A DNA stretch of 64,000 bases, from positions 62,001-126,000 of the forward strand of contig NZ_JAHHZF010000008.1 of NCBI RefSeq assembly GCF_018729455.1, given 5' to 3'. The DNA comes from Prosthecodimorpha staleyi. GTDB taxonomy: Bacteria; Pseudomonadota; Alphaproteobacteria; Rhizobiales; Ancalomicrobiaceae. The translations under genes and the position numbers were made by a program. Shown in pieces: positions 24,491 to 33,859 of the stretch (the stretch's first letter is position 1; each line of letters starts with the position of its first letter). The notes beneath the pieces are model-generated. The model was given only the letters and a program-made list of their open reading frames with translations. It had not been told where the DNA came from and did not search any database.

Positions 24491-24638
24491 GGCGCGAGAT
24501 CGGACGCGGCGGCACGGGGTTCGGCCGGCCGCCCCGAGACCGATCATGCGGCGGACGATCGGATCCGCCGATCCGGCCCGTCGGGACGCCTCCGATGCGG
24601 CCGGACCACGGTGCGGCGCCCGGACCCAACCCGGCCCG

Positions 24639-25214
24639 CTATTCCACGTCGTCCACATCCGCCGCCGGCGAATGGCCCGGCCGCACGCGCAGATGGGCGG
24701 CGAGGGCTTCGATCAGGCCGTCGCGAATGCCGAGCCCGGCCATATGGTCGGCGGTGTTGAGGACATAGTCCGGATTGGCGCCCGAGATGCCGCGCCCCTG
24801 GCGGACATGACGGACGAGGTCGGGCAGGGCCAGCTTGCCGGCATACTGGGGATGGTTGCGGTCGACCACGTAGAAGAGTGCCGGCACGGTCCGCCCCGAA
24901 CCGTCCGCCAGCGCGGCCGGGCGCACCATCTCGCGATAGACCGCGGTCACCTGTTCGCGTTCGCGCAAATAGGCCAGCACCGCGGCCGCCTTGGCCGCCT
25001 CGACCCTGAAGGCGAGGCCGCGGCAGGCCCCGCCGCGATCGAGGCCGAGCACGAGGCCCGGGTGTTCGCGGGTGCCGCGATGGACCCAGGAATAGACGCA
25101 GAGCGACCTGTGCCAGCCGTTGACGCGCGCCGGTACCTGTTCGACAGGGGCGAAACCCGGCCGCCACATCAGCGAGCCATAGCCGAAGACCCAGAGATCC
25201 TGCCCGTCCAGCAT
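24639..25214 (-). CDS. ChaC-like gamma-glutamylcyclotransferase
   Basis: This 191-residue protein matches ChaC enzymes, which degrade glutathione to 5-oxoproline and Cys-Gly. It begins with the ligand loop VFGYGSLMWRPGF and continues with GWHRSLCVYSWVHRGTREHPGLVLGLDRGG, CRGLAFRV, the acidic catalytic region YLREREQVTAVYREM, and a C-terminal GANPDYVLNTADHMAGLGI block. Family assignment is strong; the substrate (glutathione versus other gamma-glutamyl compounds) is inferred. Confidence 0.9.
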   Translation of the reverse strand: MLDGQDLWVFGYGSLMWRPGFAPVEQVPARVNGWHRSLCVYSWVHRGTREHPGLVLGLDRGGACRGLAFRVEAAKAAAVLAYLREREQVTAVYREMVRPAALADGSGRTVPALFYVVDRNHPQYAGKLALPDLVRHVRQGRGISGANPDYVLNTADHMAGLGIRDGLIEALAAHLRVRPGHSPAADVDDVE

Positions 25215-25579
25215 GTCATGTCCGCGTTCTGGCCTCCCGTCCGCTCGGCGTGCGAAGCGGCGGTCCGCGGCGGGTTATCAAGGCCGGGCCCGCAGCGCAA
25301 TACGGAAGCGGCCGGGGCCGGCACGGGATCGCGTCGGCGCGGGCAAGCGGCGACGGACGGGACCCTCCGGCGCGTCGGTCCGTCGCCGGCCGCGCGTGCC
25401 ATCGCCCGCCGCCTGCCCGGTGGCGGATCGGCTTGACCTGGGCCGAGAACTGCCGCAATCGGTCGCAATCTTCAGTCCGCGGTGCTCGGACCGGATCTCT
25501 TCTTCTTGGCACGCCGACCGGTGCGAAGTTCGTGCGGACTTCCGGCTTCGGGGCGGGCAGCAGTGAAAGGCGCGGCGTG
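25215..25579. other. Divergent intergenic region, no gene seen
   Basis: This 365-bp gap between the ChaC and DUF2125 genes carries only GC-rich open frames without family resemblance. Promoters for both genes must be here, but I cannot point to convincing elements. Confidence 0.5.
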
Positions 25580-26677
25580 ATGGCAGGGACGGCGAAACCA
25601 TCGGGGCGGCTCGGACCCAAGCTGATCCTCGGGCTGGTGCTCATCGCGGCCGGGCTGTGGACGGCCGCCTGGTTCTATATCCGCGGCCAGGTCTCGACCG
25701 AGATCGACCGCTCGCTCGCGCAAATGGCCGCCGGAGGCCTCGCGATCGAGTGTCCGGACCGCAGTGTCGCCGGCTATCCGTTCCGCATCGAGATCCGCTG
25801 CGACGGGCCGACCTTCGAGGATCGCACCAGCGGCCTGAAGGCTACCGCCCGGGGCCTGCGCGCGGTTGCGCTGGTCTATCAGCCGAACCTGATCATCGTC
25901 GAACTGGATGCACCCGTCACGGCAACGACCCGCACCGGCGCGAAGCTCTCCGCCCAGTGGGGCGTGATGCAGACGAGCCTGCGCTTTCGCGACGCCGAGT
26001 TGCAGCGCGCGTCGGTCTCCTTCGACACGCTCGAAGGCCGCTGGACGCCGGTCGGCCAGCCGGAGGCGACGCTCGCCGCGACAAGGCTCGAACTGCACGG
26101 CCGGCGCGACGAGGCCGTCGAAGGTCTGGACATCGCCGCCTTCGTCACCGCCGGATCGGTCACCGCGGGCGGCCAGCGCCTCGGCCCCGGGGCCGTCACT
26201 ATGTCGCTCGACGCGAGCCTCGTGCGCCTGCCGCTGGAGCCGGGCGGAGGGCCGCATTTCCTGGCCGACTGGGCCGACAGCGACGGCCGGGTCGCGCTGA
26301 AGTCGGTCAAGGCCGCCGCCGGGCCGGCGACCATCGAGGGGCGCGGCGAGATCCGCCTGGAGACCGACGGGATGCTGTCGGGGGCGATCACCCTGATCGC
26401 CAACAATCTGGAACGGCTCGGCGAGGCGCCGGAGCCGGCCAAGGCCAATGCCGGGAACGGCAAGCCCGCCAAGGACGTGGCCGGCCCGCCCGAGATCACC
26501 GTGACGCCCGAGATGGCGGCGCTCGCCGGCGGCTTCCTGCTCTTCGGCAAGCCCGCCAAGGACGGGCCGCCAGGCGGCCGCAGCCTCGAATTCACCCTCG
26601 ACCACGGGCGCATGAAGCTCGGCGCGACCCCGCTCGGCCGGCTGCCGCCGCTCTTCCTGGTTCCGCAGGGCTCATAG
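25580..26677 (+). CDS. DUF2125 family membrane-anchored periplasmic protein
   Basis: This 365-residue protein has one N-terminal membrane helix (about 12-35) followed by the DUF2125 core: a region opening with AAGGLAIECPDRSVAGYPFRI and strands of alternating polarity through to the C-terminus. The repeated pattern of amphipathic strands is like that of AsmA-type or lipid-handling envelope proteins, but no function has been established for this family. The ATG at 25580 is preceded by GTG in frame (25577). Confidence 0.8.
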   Translation: MAGTAKPSGRLGPKLILGLVLIAAGLWTAAWFYIRGQVSTEIDRSLAQMAAGGLAIECPDRSVAGYPFRIEIRCDGPTFEDRTSGLKATARGLRAVALVYQPNLIIVELDAPVTATTRTGAKLSAQWGVMQTSLRFRDAELQRASVSFDTLEGRWTPVGQPEATLAATRLELHGRRDEAVEGLDIAAFVTAGSVTAGGQRLGPGAVTMSLDASLVRLPLEPGGGPHFLADWADSDGRVALKSVKAAAGPATIEGRGEIRLETDGMLSGAITLIANNLERLGEAPEPAKANAGNGKPAKDVAGPPEITVTPEMAALAGGFLLFGKPAKDGPPGGRSLEFTLDHGRMKLGATPLGRLPPLFLVPQGS

Positions 26678-26692
26678 TCCGGCGCGCGGGCG

Positions 26693-28003
26693 TTATGGCG
26701 TCCGTCCGGTCCGCGCCGGCTTGCGGCGGCTTCCGAAGCGGGTGCGCAGCGCATCGCGCAGGCCCCGGGCGAGCGCGCGGGTGCGGTCGTGGAGTTCGAA
26801 CTCGAAGCCCTTGAGGCTGACCCCGAAATTGCCGCGCCCGGCCGGCCCGACGATCAGCGTGCCGATGCGGATGCGCTCGCGCCACAGATGCTCGATCATC
26901 GGGTGGCCGGCCACCGCGAGGCTGTCGGCGAGCCGGAAGCCGGGATCGTCGAGCAGCCGCGCGGTCGACTGCAGCATGATCTGCACGCCGGGCGACATCG
27001 CCGCATGGGCCTCGTCATAGGCGATCTTCCACGGCCAGGCGGTTCCGCCGTCGCGGACGCGCAGCAGGAGCGCGACAGGCCGCCCGTCGAGACGAAGCCG
27101 GTCGATCGTCAGGGCGCCGCTCCGGCCGAGCGCGGCGACGGCCGTCTCCATGAAGCCGCGCGCGGCCGGTTCCTGGCGCAGAGCGGTGCCGTTGCGGCCC
27201 TTCCATCCGGCGGCCTCCAGGGTGAGGTACTCGACGAAGGCCGCCGGGATCTCGTCCGGGTTCGTAACCGTATCGCCGACCAGATGGCCCTGTTCGGCGA
27301 GCCGGCGGCCCTGCCGCGCATATTCCTTGCGCCGGCGCGGCTCGATCGCCGCCAGCCGATGCGCCTCGGGGCTGCGCCCCCCGGCCAGCGCCGCCCGCTC
27401 GTGCATGCCATGGCCCGCCCAGGCGAGGCCGAGCGATCGCGCAGCCTCGACGAAGGCGGCGTGCACCGGCCCGTCCAGCCGCTGGTCGGGCAGAGCGAAG
27501 GCGCCGAGCCGCCGGCCGGTCCGGTCCGACAGGTGCGACAGGAGCGCCATCCAGGCCGCCTCGGCGCCGCCGGGGCCGTCCGGCGCCACCAGCGGGGTGC
27601 CGAGTGGGGCATAGTCGTCGCTCCAGAGCGCCGTCAGACGTCCGGTCAGGCCGAAGCCGATGCGCCGTCGGGAGACGGCGGCGAGCAGGACCAGTCGTCC
27701 GTCCGGTGCCTCGACCGTCACCAGTTCGGCCTGGGGCGCGAAGGCGGCGAGGCGCGGCGGCAGGACATCGGGGCCCAGAAAGACATTCGGCTCCAGAGCC
27801 CGGCGCGCCAGATCGCGCCACGCCGACGCAATGTCTGCCGTCTCGGCCAGACGCCGCCTTCGGACGACCAGCCCGTCCGGGTCCTCCTGCGCGCGAGTGC
27901 CAGTGCCCGTGCCGTGGCCGGCCGTCTGCGACGGCGCCTTCCCGGCGACGACCGACGGTCCGGCGGCAACCGCGAGACGGGCCGGCTCGGTGCGGACAGG
28001 CAT
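26693..28003 (-). CDS. GNAT-fold acyltransferase (Acetyltransf_6/BcsL-like)
   Basis: This protein of about 436 residues has a variable N-terminus (about 1-75) and a double-GNAT body. The C-terminal half includes RKEYARQGRRLAEQG, FVEYLTLEAAGWKGRNGTAL, DRLRLDGRPVALLLRVRDGG and WKIAYDEAHAAMSPGVQIM, the usual blocks of Acetyltransf_6 proteins (FemAB-like GNATs found in polysaccharide and lipid modification loci). The substrate is unknown. Start: ATG 28003; a GTG at 28033 overlapping the stop of the L,D-transpeptidase gene (GTGA) is an alternative that would couple the two genes. Confidence 0.8.
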   Translation of the reverse strand: MPVRTEPARLAVAAGPSVVAGKAPSQTAGHGTGTGTRAQEDPDGLVVRRRRLAETADIASAWRDLARRALEPNVFLGPDVLPPRLAAFAPQAELVTVEAPDGRLVLLAAVSRRRIGFGLTGRLTALWSDDYAPLGTPLVAPDGPGGAEAAWMALLSHLSDRTGRRLGAFALPDQRLDGPVHAAFVEAARSLGLAWAGHGMHERAALAGGRSPEAHRLAAIEPRRRKEYARQGRRLAEQGHLVGDTVTNPDEIPAAFVEYLTLEAAGWKGRNGTALRQEPAARGFMETAVAALGRSGALTIDRLRLDGRPVALLLRVRDGGTAWPWKIAYDEAHAAMSPGVQIMLQSTARLLDDPGFRLADSLAVAGHPMIEHLWRERIRIGTLIVGPAGRGNFGVSLKGFEFELHDRTRALARGLRDALRTRFGSRRKPARTGRTP

Positions 28004-28029
28004 CCCGATCCGGGCAGCCGCGGGCGCGG

Positions 28030-28455
28030 TCACTGGGTGATCACGATCCGGCTCGATTGAAGCCCGTGTTCGCGCACCAGCGCAAACAGTTCCTTGGCAT
28101 TGGCGGGGGCGAGGCGGACACAGCCATGGGAGGCCGGCTTGCCGAGCCGGGCGACCTCGGTGGTGCCGTGGACCGCATAGCCGCCGGTGAAGAAGATCGA
28201 ATGCGGCATCGGCGCATTCTTGTACTTCTTCGAGCGGTGCTGGGCCGACAGCCACTGCGCCTTGTAGGCGCCGGTCGGCGTATTGTAGCCGCGGCGGCCG
28301 GTCGACACCGTCCATTCCTTGGCGGGCATGCCGTCGACATAGACGACCATCTTCTGCGTGGAAATCTGCACCCGCGCCTCGACCGCGGCTTCGGCGGACG
28401 GGCTCGCGAACGCAAGCAGGAGGACAGCGAGGAGTGCGGCAAAGAAGATACGCAT
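28030..28455 (-). CDS. L,D-transpeptidase (YkuD domain)
   Basis: This 141-residue exported enzyme has a signal peptide (about 1-23) and a minimal YkuD domain with the active-site block ending SHGCVRL (Cys112) and the upstream His in YAVHGT (His96). Such enzymes form 3-3 crosslinks or attach proteins to peptidoglycan in the periplasm. It consists of little more than the catalytic domain. The ATG at 28455 gives a correct signal peptide; the much longer open frame upstream is not used. Confidence 0.9.
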   Translation of the reverse strand: MRIFFAALLAVLLLAFASPSAEAAVEARVQISTQKMVVYVDGMPAKEWTVSTGRRGYNTPTGAYKAQWLSAQHRSKKYKNAPMPHSIFFTGGYAVHGTTEVARLGKPASHGCVRLAPANAKELFALVREHGLQSSRIVITQ

Positions 28456-28571
28456 GACCGGGACGCTCCGTACTGACAATTGCGTGGACGGAAACCGCCC
28501 GAGTTTATTCAGGCCCGGGCTTTCGTCCAGGTCTGTTGCAAGATGTTTGATGTTTTTAGACTGGCGGCTGA

Positions 28572-28979
28572 CTAGCTGGCGTGCCGGAAGGCGCGGGCGC
28601 TGGTCACAGCCGCGTGCAGGTCGCGCACGCTGTAGGGCTTCTCGATCCAGCCGGCGAGCACGCTCGGCAGCAGGGCCGGGCGGGCGCGTCCGGTCACCGC
28701 GATCAGGGCGGCGCCGCGGGTGCCCGGGCGGGATGCCAGATCGATGGCGAGGTCGAGCCCGTCGCGATCGGGCAGGCCGAAGTCGATCAGGGCCACGTCG
28801 AAGGCATGCCGATCGGCCTGTTCGACGGCCTCTTCGGCACAACTTGCCATGGTTGCTTCGGCCCCGAAGGCTTCCAGCATGGTTTCTGCCAGGCGACGTG
28901 CGATCTCATGGTCGTCCACGACCAGAACTTCCAGGCCGGCTGCGCCAGTCCTGCCAGATGGGTCGAGTGATCGGGCCAC
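28572..28979 (-). CDS. Stand-alone receiver-domain protein
   Basis: This 135-residue response-regulator receiver has an acidic pair in VVDDHE (about 21-24), phosphoacceptor Asp66 in LIDFGLPDRDG, a Thr in IAVTGRA and a Lys in WIEKPYS. There is no output domain. A partner kinase is not nearby. It might be a phosphate sink or a protein-protein signalling element. Confidence 0.85.
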   Translation of the reverse strand: MARSLDPSGRTGAAGLEVLVVDDHEIARRLAETMLEAFGAEATMASCAEEAVEQADRHAFDVALIDFGLPDRDGLDLAIDLASRPGTRGAALIAVTGRARPALLPSVLAGWIEKPYSVRDLHAAVTSARAFRHAS

Positions 28980-29071
28980 GAAATCGTCTCCGCATGGCTG
29001 GTGACCGGAAAACCCTATCGCGGCGGTTTTAAATCTTCGCTAAACGGCAAGCTCAACAATTGGTACATCGC

Positions 29072-30037
29072 ATGACTTTCGCCGAGATCGGTGTCATCGT
29101 CCTGCCGGTCTTCGGGCTGGTCGGGCTCGGTTTTCTGGCGAGCCGCTTCGGGCTGGTCGGCGACCGGGTCGGCGACGGGCTCGGCGACTTCGTCAATGTG
29201 ATCGGCATTCCGCTGCTGATCTTCCGCACCGTCGGCACCGCGCATTTCCCCGACCAGTCGCCCTGGCCGCTGTGGTTCGCCTATTTCGGCGGCGTGATCG
29301 TCGCCTGGGCGCTCGGCACTCTGATCGCCACGCGCGTGTTCGGACGGTCGCGCACCGAGGGCGTCATCGCCGGCGCCTGCGCGTCCTTCTCCAACACCGT
29401 CATGGTCGGCGTGCCGCTGATCGTCTCGGCCTATGGCGAGGCCGGCGCACTGCCGCTGTTCATGCTGATCTCTGTCCACCTGCCGGTGATGATGGTCGTC
29501 GGCACGCTGATGACCGAACGCGCGGCCCGGCTCGACCGCGGCGCCGTCGAGCCCTTCCATCTCGGCCGCGTGCTGATGCGCATCCTGCGCAATCTGCTCA
29601 CCAACGCGCTGGTGATCGCCCTGGCGGCCGGCGCCCTGTGGCGGATGACCGGCCTGCCGCTCTCCGGCGTGCCGCGGACGGTGATCGACCAGCTCGCCAG
29701 CGCAGCCGTGCCCTGCGCCCTGTTCGCGCTCGGCATCGGTCTGAAGCGCTACGGCCTGTTCGGTGAGTTTCGCATCGCGGCGGCGCTGTCGGTGGTCAAG
29801 CTCCTGGTCATGCCCGCCTTCGTGCTGGTGCTGGCCCATTTCGTCTTCGGCCTGACGCCGCTCTGGACGGCCGTCCTGACCGTGACTGCCGGCTGCCCGT
29901 CGGGCGTCAACGCCTATCTGTTCGCAGTCCGCTTCGACACCGCCCATGGCACGGCCTCGAATTCGATCGGACTGTCGACGGCGCTGGCCGGCTTCACCAT
30001 GGTGTTGCTGTTCAACGCCGTCGTTCAGTTCGGCTGA
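29072..30037 (+). CDS. AEC family (auxin efflux carrier-like) transporter
   Basis: This 321-residue inner-membrane protein has about ten hydrophobic segments in a 5+5 arrangement. It carries the family-type segments VIGIPLLIFRTVG and ASFSNTVMVGVPL in the first half and AAVPCALFALGIGL and CPSGVNAYLFA in the second, the latter being the crossover regions. Bacterial members export or import small carboxylates. The start is ATG 29072; a TTG at 29060 is in frame. The 3' end overlaps the convergent gluQRS gene by 26 bp. Confidence 0.85.
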   Translation: MTFAEIGVIVLPVFGLVGLGFLASRFGLVGDRVGDGLGDFVNVIGIPLLIFRTVGTAHFPDQSPWPLWFAYFGGVIVAWALGTLIATRVFGRSRTEGVIAGACASFSNTVMVGVPLIVSAYGEAGALPLFMLISVHLPVMMVVGTLMTERAARLDRGAVEPFHLGRVLMRILRNLLTNALVIALAAGALWRMTGLPLSGVPRTVIDQLASAAVPCALFALGIGLKRYGLFGEFRIAAALSVVKLLVMPAFVLVLAHFVFGLTPLWTAVLTVTAGCPSGVNAYLFAVRFDTAHGTASNSIGLSTALAGFTMVLLFNAVVQFG

Positions 30038-30944
30038 CCGACCCGGTCCGGTTCGGTTCGGCCTCAGGTTCCAATCCAACCATCCTGCAGATGTCGGCGG
30101 GCGTCGCGCCGGAGGCGCGCAGGGCGGCGAGGCTGGTATCGCGCAGCGACTTGGAGAGCTTGCGGCCCGAGCCGTCCAGAATCAGCCGGTGGTGCCGGTA
30201 GACCGGTTCCGGCAGGCCGAGCAGCCTCTGCAGCAGGCGATGCACCGAGGTCGCGTGGAACAGGTCGCGGCCGCGCACCACATGCGTCACGCCCTGCAGT
30301 GCGTCGTCGACCACGACGGCGAGATGATAGCTGGTCGGCGTGTCCCGGCGGGCGAGGATCACGTCGCCCCAGCGTTCCGGTTCGGCGGCGACGCGGCCGG
30401 TCTCGCCCCCCGGGCCTTCGCCCTCCTCTTGCCAGGCGAGCCCATCCCCGGCCGCCGCGCAGGCTTTAGCCATCCGGAGCCGCCAGGCGAACGGCGCGCC
30501 CGCAGCGATCCGGCGTTCCGCCTCAGCGGCGTCGAGATCCCGGTCGTCGCCCGGATCGAGCGGTGCGCCGTCCGGATCGCGCGGCCAGGCCCGGCCGTCC
30601 GCCTCCGCCGCCTCGACCCGCGCCTTGATCGCGCCGCGCGACAGGAAGGCCGGATAGACCAGCCCGATGTCGGTCAGCCGGGCGAGCGCGGCCGCATAGT
30701 CGGCGAAATGCTCCGACTGGCGGCGGACCGGCGTTTCCCAGCGGAGCCCCAGCCAGGCCAGATCGGCCAGGATGCCGGCCTCGAACTCCGGCCGGCAGCG
30801 CGTCGTGTCGATATCCTCCATCCGCAGCAGGAACCGCCCCCCGGCGGCGTTCGCGGCGCGGAAATCGGTCAGGGCCGAGAAGGCATGGCCGAGATGCAGG
30901 TCGCCGTTGGGGCTTGGTGCGAAGCGGAAGACGGGGCGGGTCAT
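30012..30944 (-). CDS. gluQ: Glutamyl-Q tRNA(Asp) synthetase
   Basis: GluQRS attaches glutamate to the queuosine base in the anticodon of tRNA(Asp). The 310-residue product resembles the catalytic half of glutamyl-tRNA synthetase: FAPSPNGDLHLGHA (HIGH-type motif), RMEDIDTTRCRP and GRKLSKS (KMSKS-type motif). It lacks the anticodon-binding domain. The ATG at 30944 is used; an in-frame TTG at 30953 is less likely. Confidence 0.92.
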   Translation of the reverse strand: MTRPVFRFAPSPNGDLHLGHAFSALTDFRAANAAGGRFLLRMEDIDTTRCRPEFEAGILADLAWLGLRWETPVRRQSEHFADYAAALARLTDIGLVYPAFLSRGAIKARVEAAEADGRAWPRDPDGAPLDPGDDRDLDAAEAERRIAAGAPFAWRLRMAKACAAAGDGLAWQEEGEGPGGETGRVAAEPERWGDVILARRDTPTSYHLAVVVDDALQGVTHVVRGRDLFHATSVHRLLQRLLGLPEPVYRHHRLILDGSGRKLSKSLRDTSLAALRASGATPADICRMVGLEPEAEPNRTGSVSRTERRR

Positions 30945-31024
30945 GGCCTGCAAGGCTATTCGATTCGCCCGGCCTTGACGCCGGGCGCCCGATGGCGCCT
31001 ATCCGGGGGACGGGAGGGACCGGG

Positions 31025-31669
31025 ATGCGGCGGATCGAGAGCGAAGACGACATTGCGGCCGGCCTCGCGGCGCTCGCCGATCTCGACCCGCGGCTGGCCG
31101 CCGTGATCGCGCGTGCCGGCCCGGTCCCGCTGCGCCGCCGTCCGCCGGGTTTCGAGGGGCTGGCGCGGATCATCGTCGCGCAGCAGATCTCGGTCTCCGC
31201 CGCCACCGCCATCTGGACGCGCTTCGCGGCGCTGGTCGATCCGCTCGATCCGGCCCGCCTGCTCGCCGCCACCGCGGAAGACCTGCGCGGCGCCGGCCTG
31301 TCGGCGCCGAAGGTGCGCACTCTCAGGGCGATCTCCGAGGCGATCGTCGGTGGCGCGGTTGATCTCGAACAGGTCGCCGTCTATTCGCCCGAGGAGGCGC
31401 ATCGGGTGATGACCGCCATTTCGGGCGTCGGCCCCTGGACGGCGGATATTTTCCTCTTGTTCTGCGCCGGCCATCCGGACATCTGGCCGGGTGGCGATCT
31501 GGCGCTGCAGCACGCGGTCCGGATCGCCTTCGCGATGGAGACGCGCCCGGCCGAGAAGCCGTGCCGGGCGATCGCGGAGGCCTGGGCGCCCTGGCGGGGG
31601 GTCGCCGCGCGCCTGTTCTGGGCCTATTATGCTGCTGTCAAAGAGGGCCGCGACACCTTGCCTGCCTGA
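31025..31669 (+). CDS. DNA-3-methyladenine glycosylase II (AlkA-type HhH-GPD)
   Basis: This 214-residue base-excision enzyme has the helix-hairpin-helix GPD signature: ISGVGPWTADIFLLFCAGHPDIWPG-type block (134-157) leading to catalytic Asp158 in GGDLALQ. The segment IIVAQQISVSAATAIW is the conserved N-terminal helix pair. There is no Fe-S cluster loop at the C-terminus, favouring AlkA-like alkylation repair over MutY or Nth. It is divergent from gluQRS; the ATG at 31025 follows GGGACCGGG. Confidence 0.9.
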   Translation: MRRIESEDDIAAGLAALADLDPRLAAVIARAGPVPLRRRPPGFEGLARIIVAQQISVSAATAIWTRFAALVDPLDPARLLAATAEDLRGAGLSAPKVRTLRAISEAIVGGAVDLEQVAVYSPEEAHRVMTAISGVGPWTADIFLLFCAGHPDIWPGGDLALQHAVRIAFAMETRPAEKPCRAIAEAWAPWRGVAARLFWAYYAAVKEGRDTLPA

Positions 31670-31740
31670 CGCGTCCGCCGCGATACGCCGTTCCTGCCCG
31701 TCCCGAACGTCCCGCAATCCCCGCGCCCCAAGGCCCGCCC

Positions 31741-32406
31741 ATGCCGCTTCTCGATGGTCCCCGTCTCGCTCCGGCCTATGGCGGCCCGGCGCAGCGCCTC
31801 GTCGTCCTGCTGCATGGCTACGGCGCCGACGGGCACGACCTGATCGAACTGGGCCGCGATTTCGCCCGTGTGCTGCCGACCGCCGCCTTCGTGGCGCCGA
31901 ATGCGCCGGAGCGCTGCGACATGACCGGGCTCGGCTACCAGTGGTTCCCGCTCAGCTTCCGCGATCCGTCCGAGTTCTGGCGCGGCGTCAACCAGGCCGC
32001 TCCGCTGCTCGACGCCTTCCTGGACGACGAACTGGCCCGTCACGGCCTGACCGAGGCCGATGCGGCGCTGATCGGCTTCAGCCAGGGCACCATGATGGCG
32101 TTGCATGTCGGCCCGCGCCGGCGGCGCGCTTTTGCCGGGCTGGTCGGCTTCTCCGGCCTGCTGGCCGGCCCGCGCGAGCTGGCCGGCGAGGCGCGCTCCA
32201 AGCCGCCGGTCCTTCTGCTGCACGGGCAGGACGACGATGTTGTCCCGGTTGCCTTTCTGGAGCCGGCGGTCGCCACGCTGACGGCGGCGGGCCTGCCGGT
32301 CGAGTGGCACCGCCTGCCCGGCCTCGGCCATGGCATCGACGAGACCGGCCTGAGCTTCGCGGTCGAATTCCTGGCCGGCCGGCTCGGTTCCCGGGCCGCG
32401 GCCTGA
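31741..32406 (+). CDS. Carboxylesterase/phospholipase family alpha/beta hydrolase
   Basis: This 221-residue cytosolic hydrolase has the oxyanion segment LLHGYGADGHDL, nucleophile Ser114 in GFSQGTMMAL, an Asp in LLLHGQDDDVVP and a His in GLGHGIDE. These match the phospholipase/carboxylesterase (acyl-protein thioesterase-like) family. The substrate is unknown. It lies 71 bp after the glycosylase gene on the same strand and may be co-transcribed. Confidence 0.9.
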   Translation: MPLLDGPRLAPAYGGPAQRLVVLLHGYGADGHDLIELGRDFARVLPTAAFVAPNAPERCDMTGLGYQWFPLSFRDPSEFWRGVNQAAPLLDAFLDDELARHGLTEADAALIGFSQGTMMALHVGPRRRRAFAGLVGFSGLLAGPRELAGEARSKPPVLLLHGQDDDVVPVAFLEPAVATLTAAGLPVEWHRLPGLGHGIDETGLSFAVEFLAGRLGSRAAA

Positions 32407-32616
32407 CCGCCGTCCAGAGTTATCCGGTTGCCGACAGCCATCCGGCTGCCGCATGGCAGCCCGGCGGATCGCCGTAGGTGGCAATCCGCGTCAGGATCTC
32501 GTGGTCTTCACAAGTCCGACACACGGCCTATAGAATATCGGCGTGGGGGAAGGGTCCGGTCCGCGTGGCGAGTCGGACCCGCCAACCGTAGCGCGTGCGA
32601 GTTCGAGGAGCGTGAT

Positions 32617-33174
32617 TTGACGGTCCACGTATCTCCGGAAGCCCATCCGGCGCTGGTGCTCAATGCGGACTTCCGTCCCTTGAGCTACTATCCCCTGTCG
32701 ATCTGGTCCTGGCAGGACGCCATCAAGGCGGTCTTCCTGGAGCGCGTCAACATCGTCTCGCAATACGATGTCGAGGTGCGCAGTTCCAGCTTCTCGATGA
32801 AGCTTCCGTCCGTCGTTTCGTTGAAGACCTTCGTGAAGCCGTCGCGCAATCCGGCCTTCACGCGGTTCAACGTCTTCCTGCGCGACCGCTTCCAGTGCCA
32901 GTATTGCGGCGATCGGGACGATCTGACCTTCGATCATCTGGTGCCGCGCTCGAAAGGTGGCCTGACCACCTGGGAGAACGTGCTGACGGCCTGCTCGCCC
33001 TGCAACCTGCGCAAGGGCAGCAAGACCCCGGCCGAAGCCGGCATGCATCCCCATCAGCTGCCCTACCGTCCGAGCGTGCACGACCTGCACAATAACGGCC
33101 GGCAGTTCCCGCCGAACTTCCTGCACGATTCGTGGCTCGACTATCTCTACTGGGATACCGAACTGGAGCCGTGA
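32617..33174 (+). CDS. HNH endonuclease domain protein
   Basis: This 185-residue protein has an HNH domain with structural zinc cysteines: CQYCG (94-97), FDHLVPRSKGG (catalytic His107), WENVLTAC (Asn121) and SPCN (126-129). The N-terminal about 80 residues (VLNADFRPLSYYPLSIWSWQDAIKAV...) are the conserved lead of a widespread chromosomal HNH family, distinct from phage or McrA nucleases. Its function is unknown, possibly DNA repair. The start is a TTG at 32617 with GAGGAG six bases upstream; no ATG fits the conserved beginning. Confidence 0.85.
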   Translation: MTVHVSPEAHPALVLNADFRPLSYYPLSIWSWQDAIKAVFLERVNIVSQYDVEVRSSSFSMKLPSVVSLKTFVKPSRNPAFTRFNVFLRDRFQCQYCGDRDDLTFDHLVPRSKGGLTTWENVLTACSPCNLRKGSKTPAEAGMHPHQLPYRPSVHDLHNNGRQFPPNFLHDSWLDYLYWDTELEP

Positions 33175-33237
33175 CGGCGGCAGGGCGCGGGCGTCGGGGC
33201 GGAAATCCGCCGCCCCGGCCGGTTCCGGCGTCCGGTT

Positions 33238-33771
33238 TCAGCCGAGCGCGCCCGTGCGGTGCGGGCGGGCGAAGACGCCCCAGGCGGCGAGCAGGACGAT
33301 GCCGCCCGAGACGACCGCGTTCCAGCCGGCGAAGCTCAGCCCGAACATGCGCCAGTCGACATCGGTGCAGCTTGGGATTCGGGTCTTGCCCATGTCCTTG
33401 AGCAGGTCCATGGCCGAGGTCGGCACGCCGCCGCCGCGGGTGGCGCCGCAATCGGTCGGACCCTGCCAGAAGCTCCATTGCGCGCCGGCCTGATAGATGC
33501 CGAGGGCCGCCCCATAGGCGAAGGCGAGACCGGCGAGCACCAGGCAGGCGCGCGGCAGCCAGGACGGGCCGCCCAGGCGGTCGGAGACCAGCGCGACCAG
33601 CACCAGGGGCAGGCCGACATAGTAGGGCGTGCGCTGTTCCAGGCACAATTTGCAGGGGGCGTAGCCGCCGATCAGCTCATAGCCCCAGGCCGCCAGGATG
33701 GCGGCAAGCCCGCCGACGAGGATCAGGCCGGCGGCGGTGAAGGCGGGCCGTTCGAGCAGTCTGGCAAGCAT
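33238..33771 (-). CDS. dsbB: Disulfide bond formation protein DsbB family
   Basis: This 177-residue inner-membrane quinone reductase has four hydrophobic helices and two periplasmic cysteine pairs: Cys40/Cys43 in APCKLCLEQR and Cys108/Cys135 in TDCGA and IPSCTDVDW. DsbB re-oxidises DsbA using quinone. The Arg after the first pair (EQR) is the quinone-site residue of the family. Start ATG 33771 (MLARLLERP); the ATG at 33822 would add an unlikely polar extension. No dsbA is nearby. Confidence 0.92.
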   Translation of the reverse strand: MLARLLERPAFTAAGLILVGGLAAILAAWGYELIGGYAPCKLCLEQRTPYYVGLPLVLVALVSDRLGGPSWLPRACLVLAGLAFAYGAALGIYQAGAQWSFWQGPTDCGATRGGGVPTSAMDLLKDMGKTRIPSCTDVDWRMFGLSFAGWNAVVSGGIVLLAAWGVFARPHRTGALG

Positions 33772-33859
33772 GGCGGGGTCCGGTCGGCGGGGCAGGGAAC
33801 CCGGATGCCGGCTGCTGGGCAACGCCGGGGCGCGCCCGCGGGTCCGGTCCCGGGCAGGG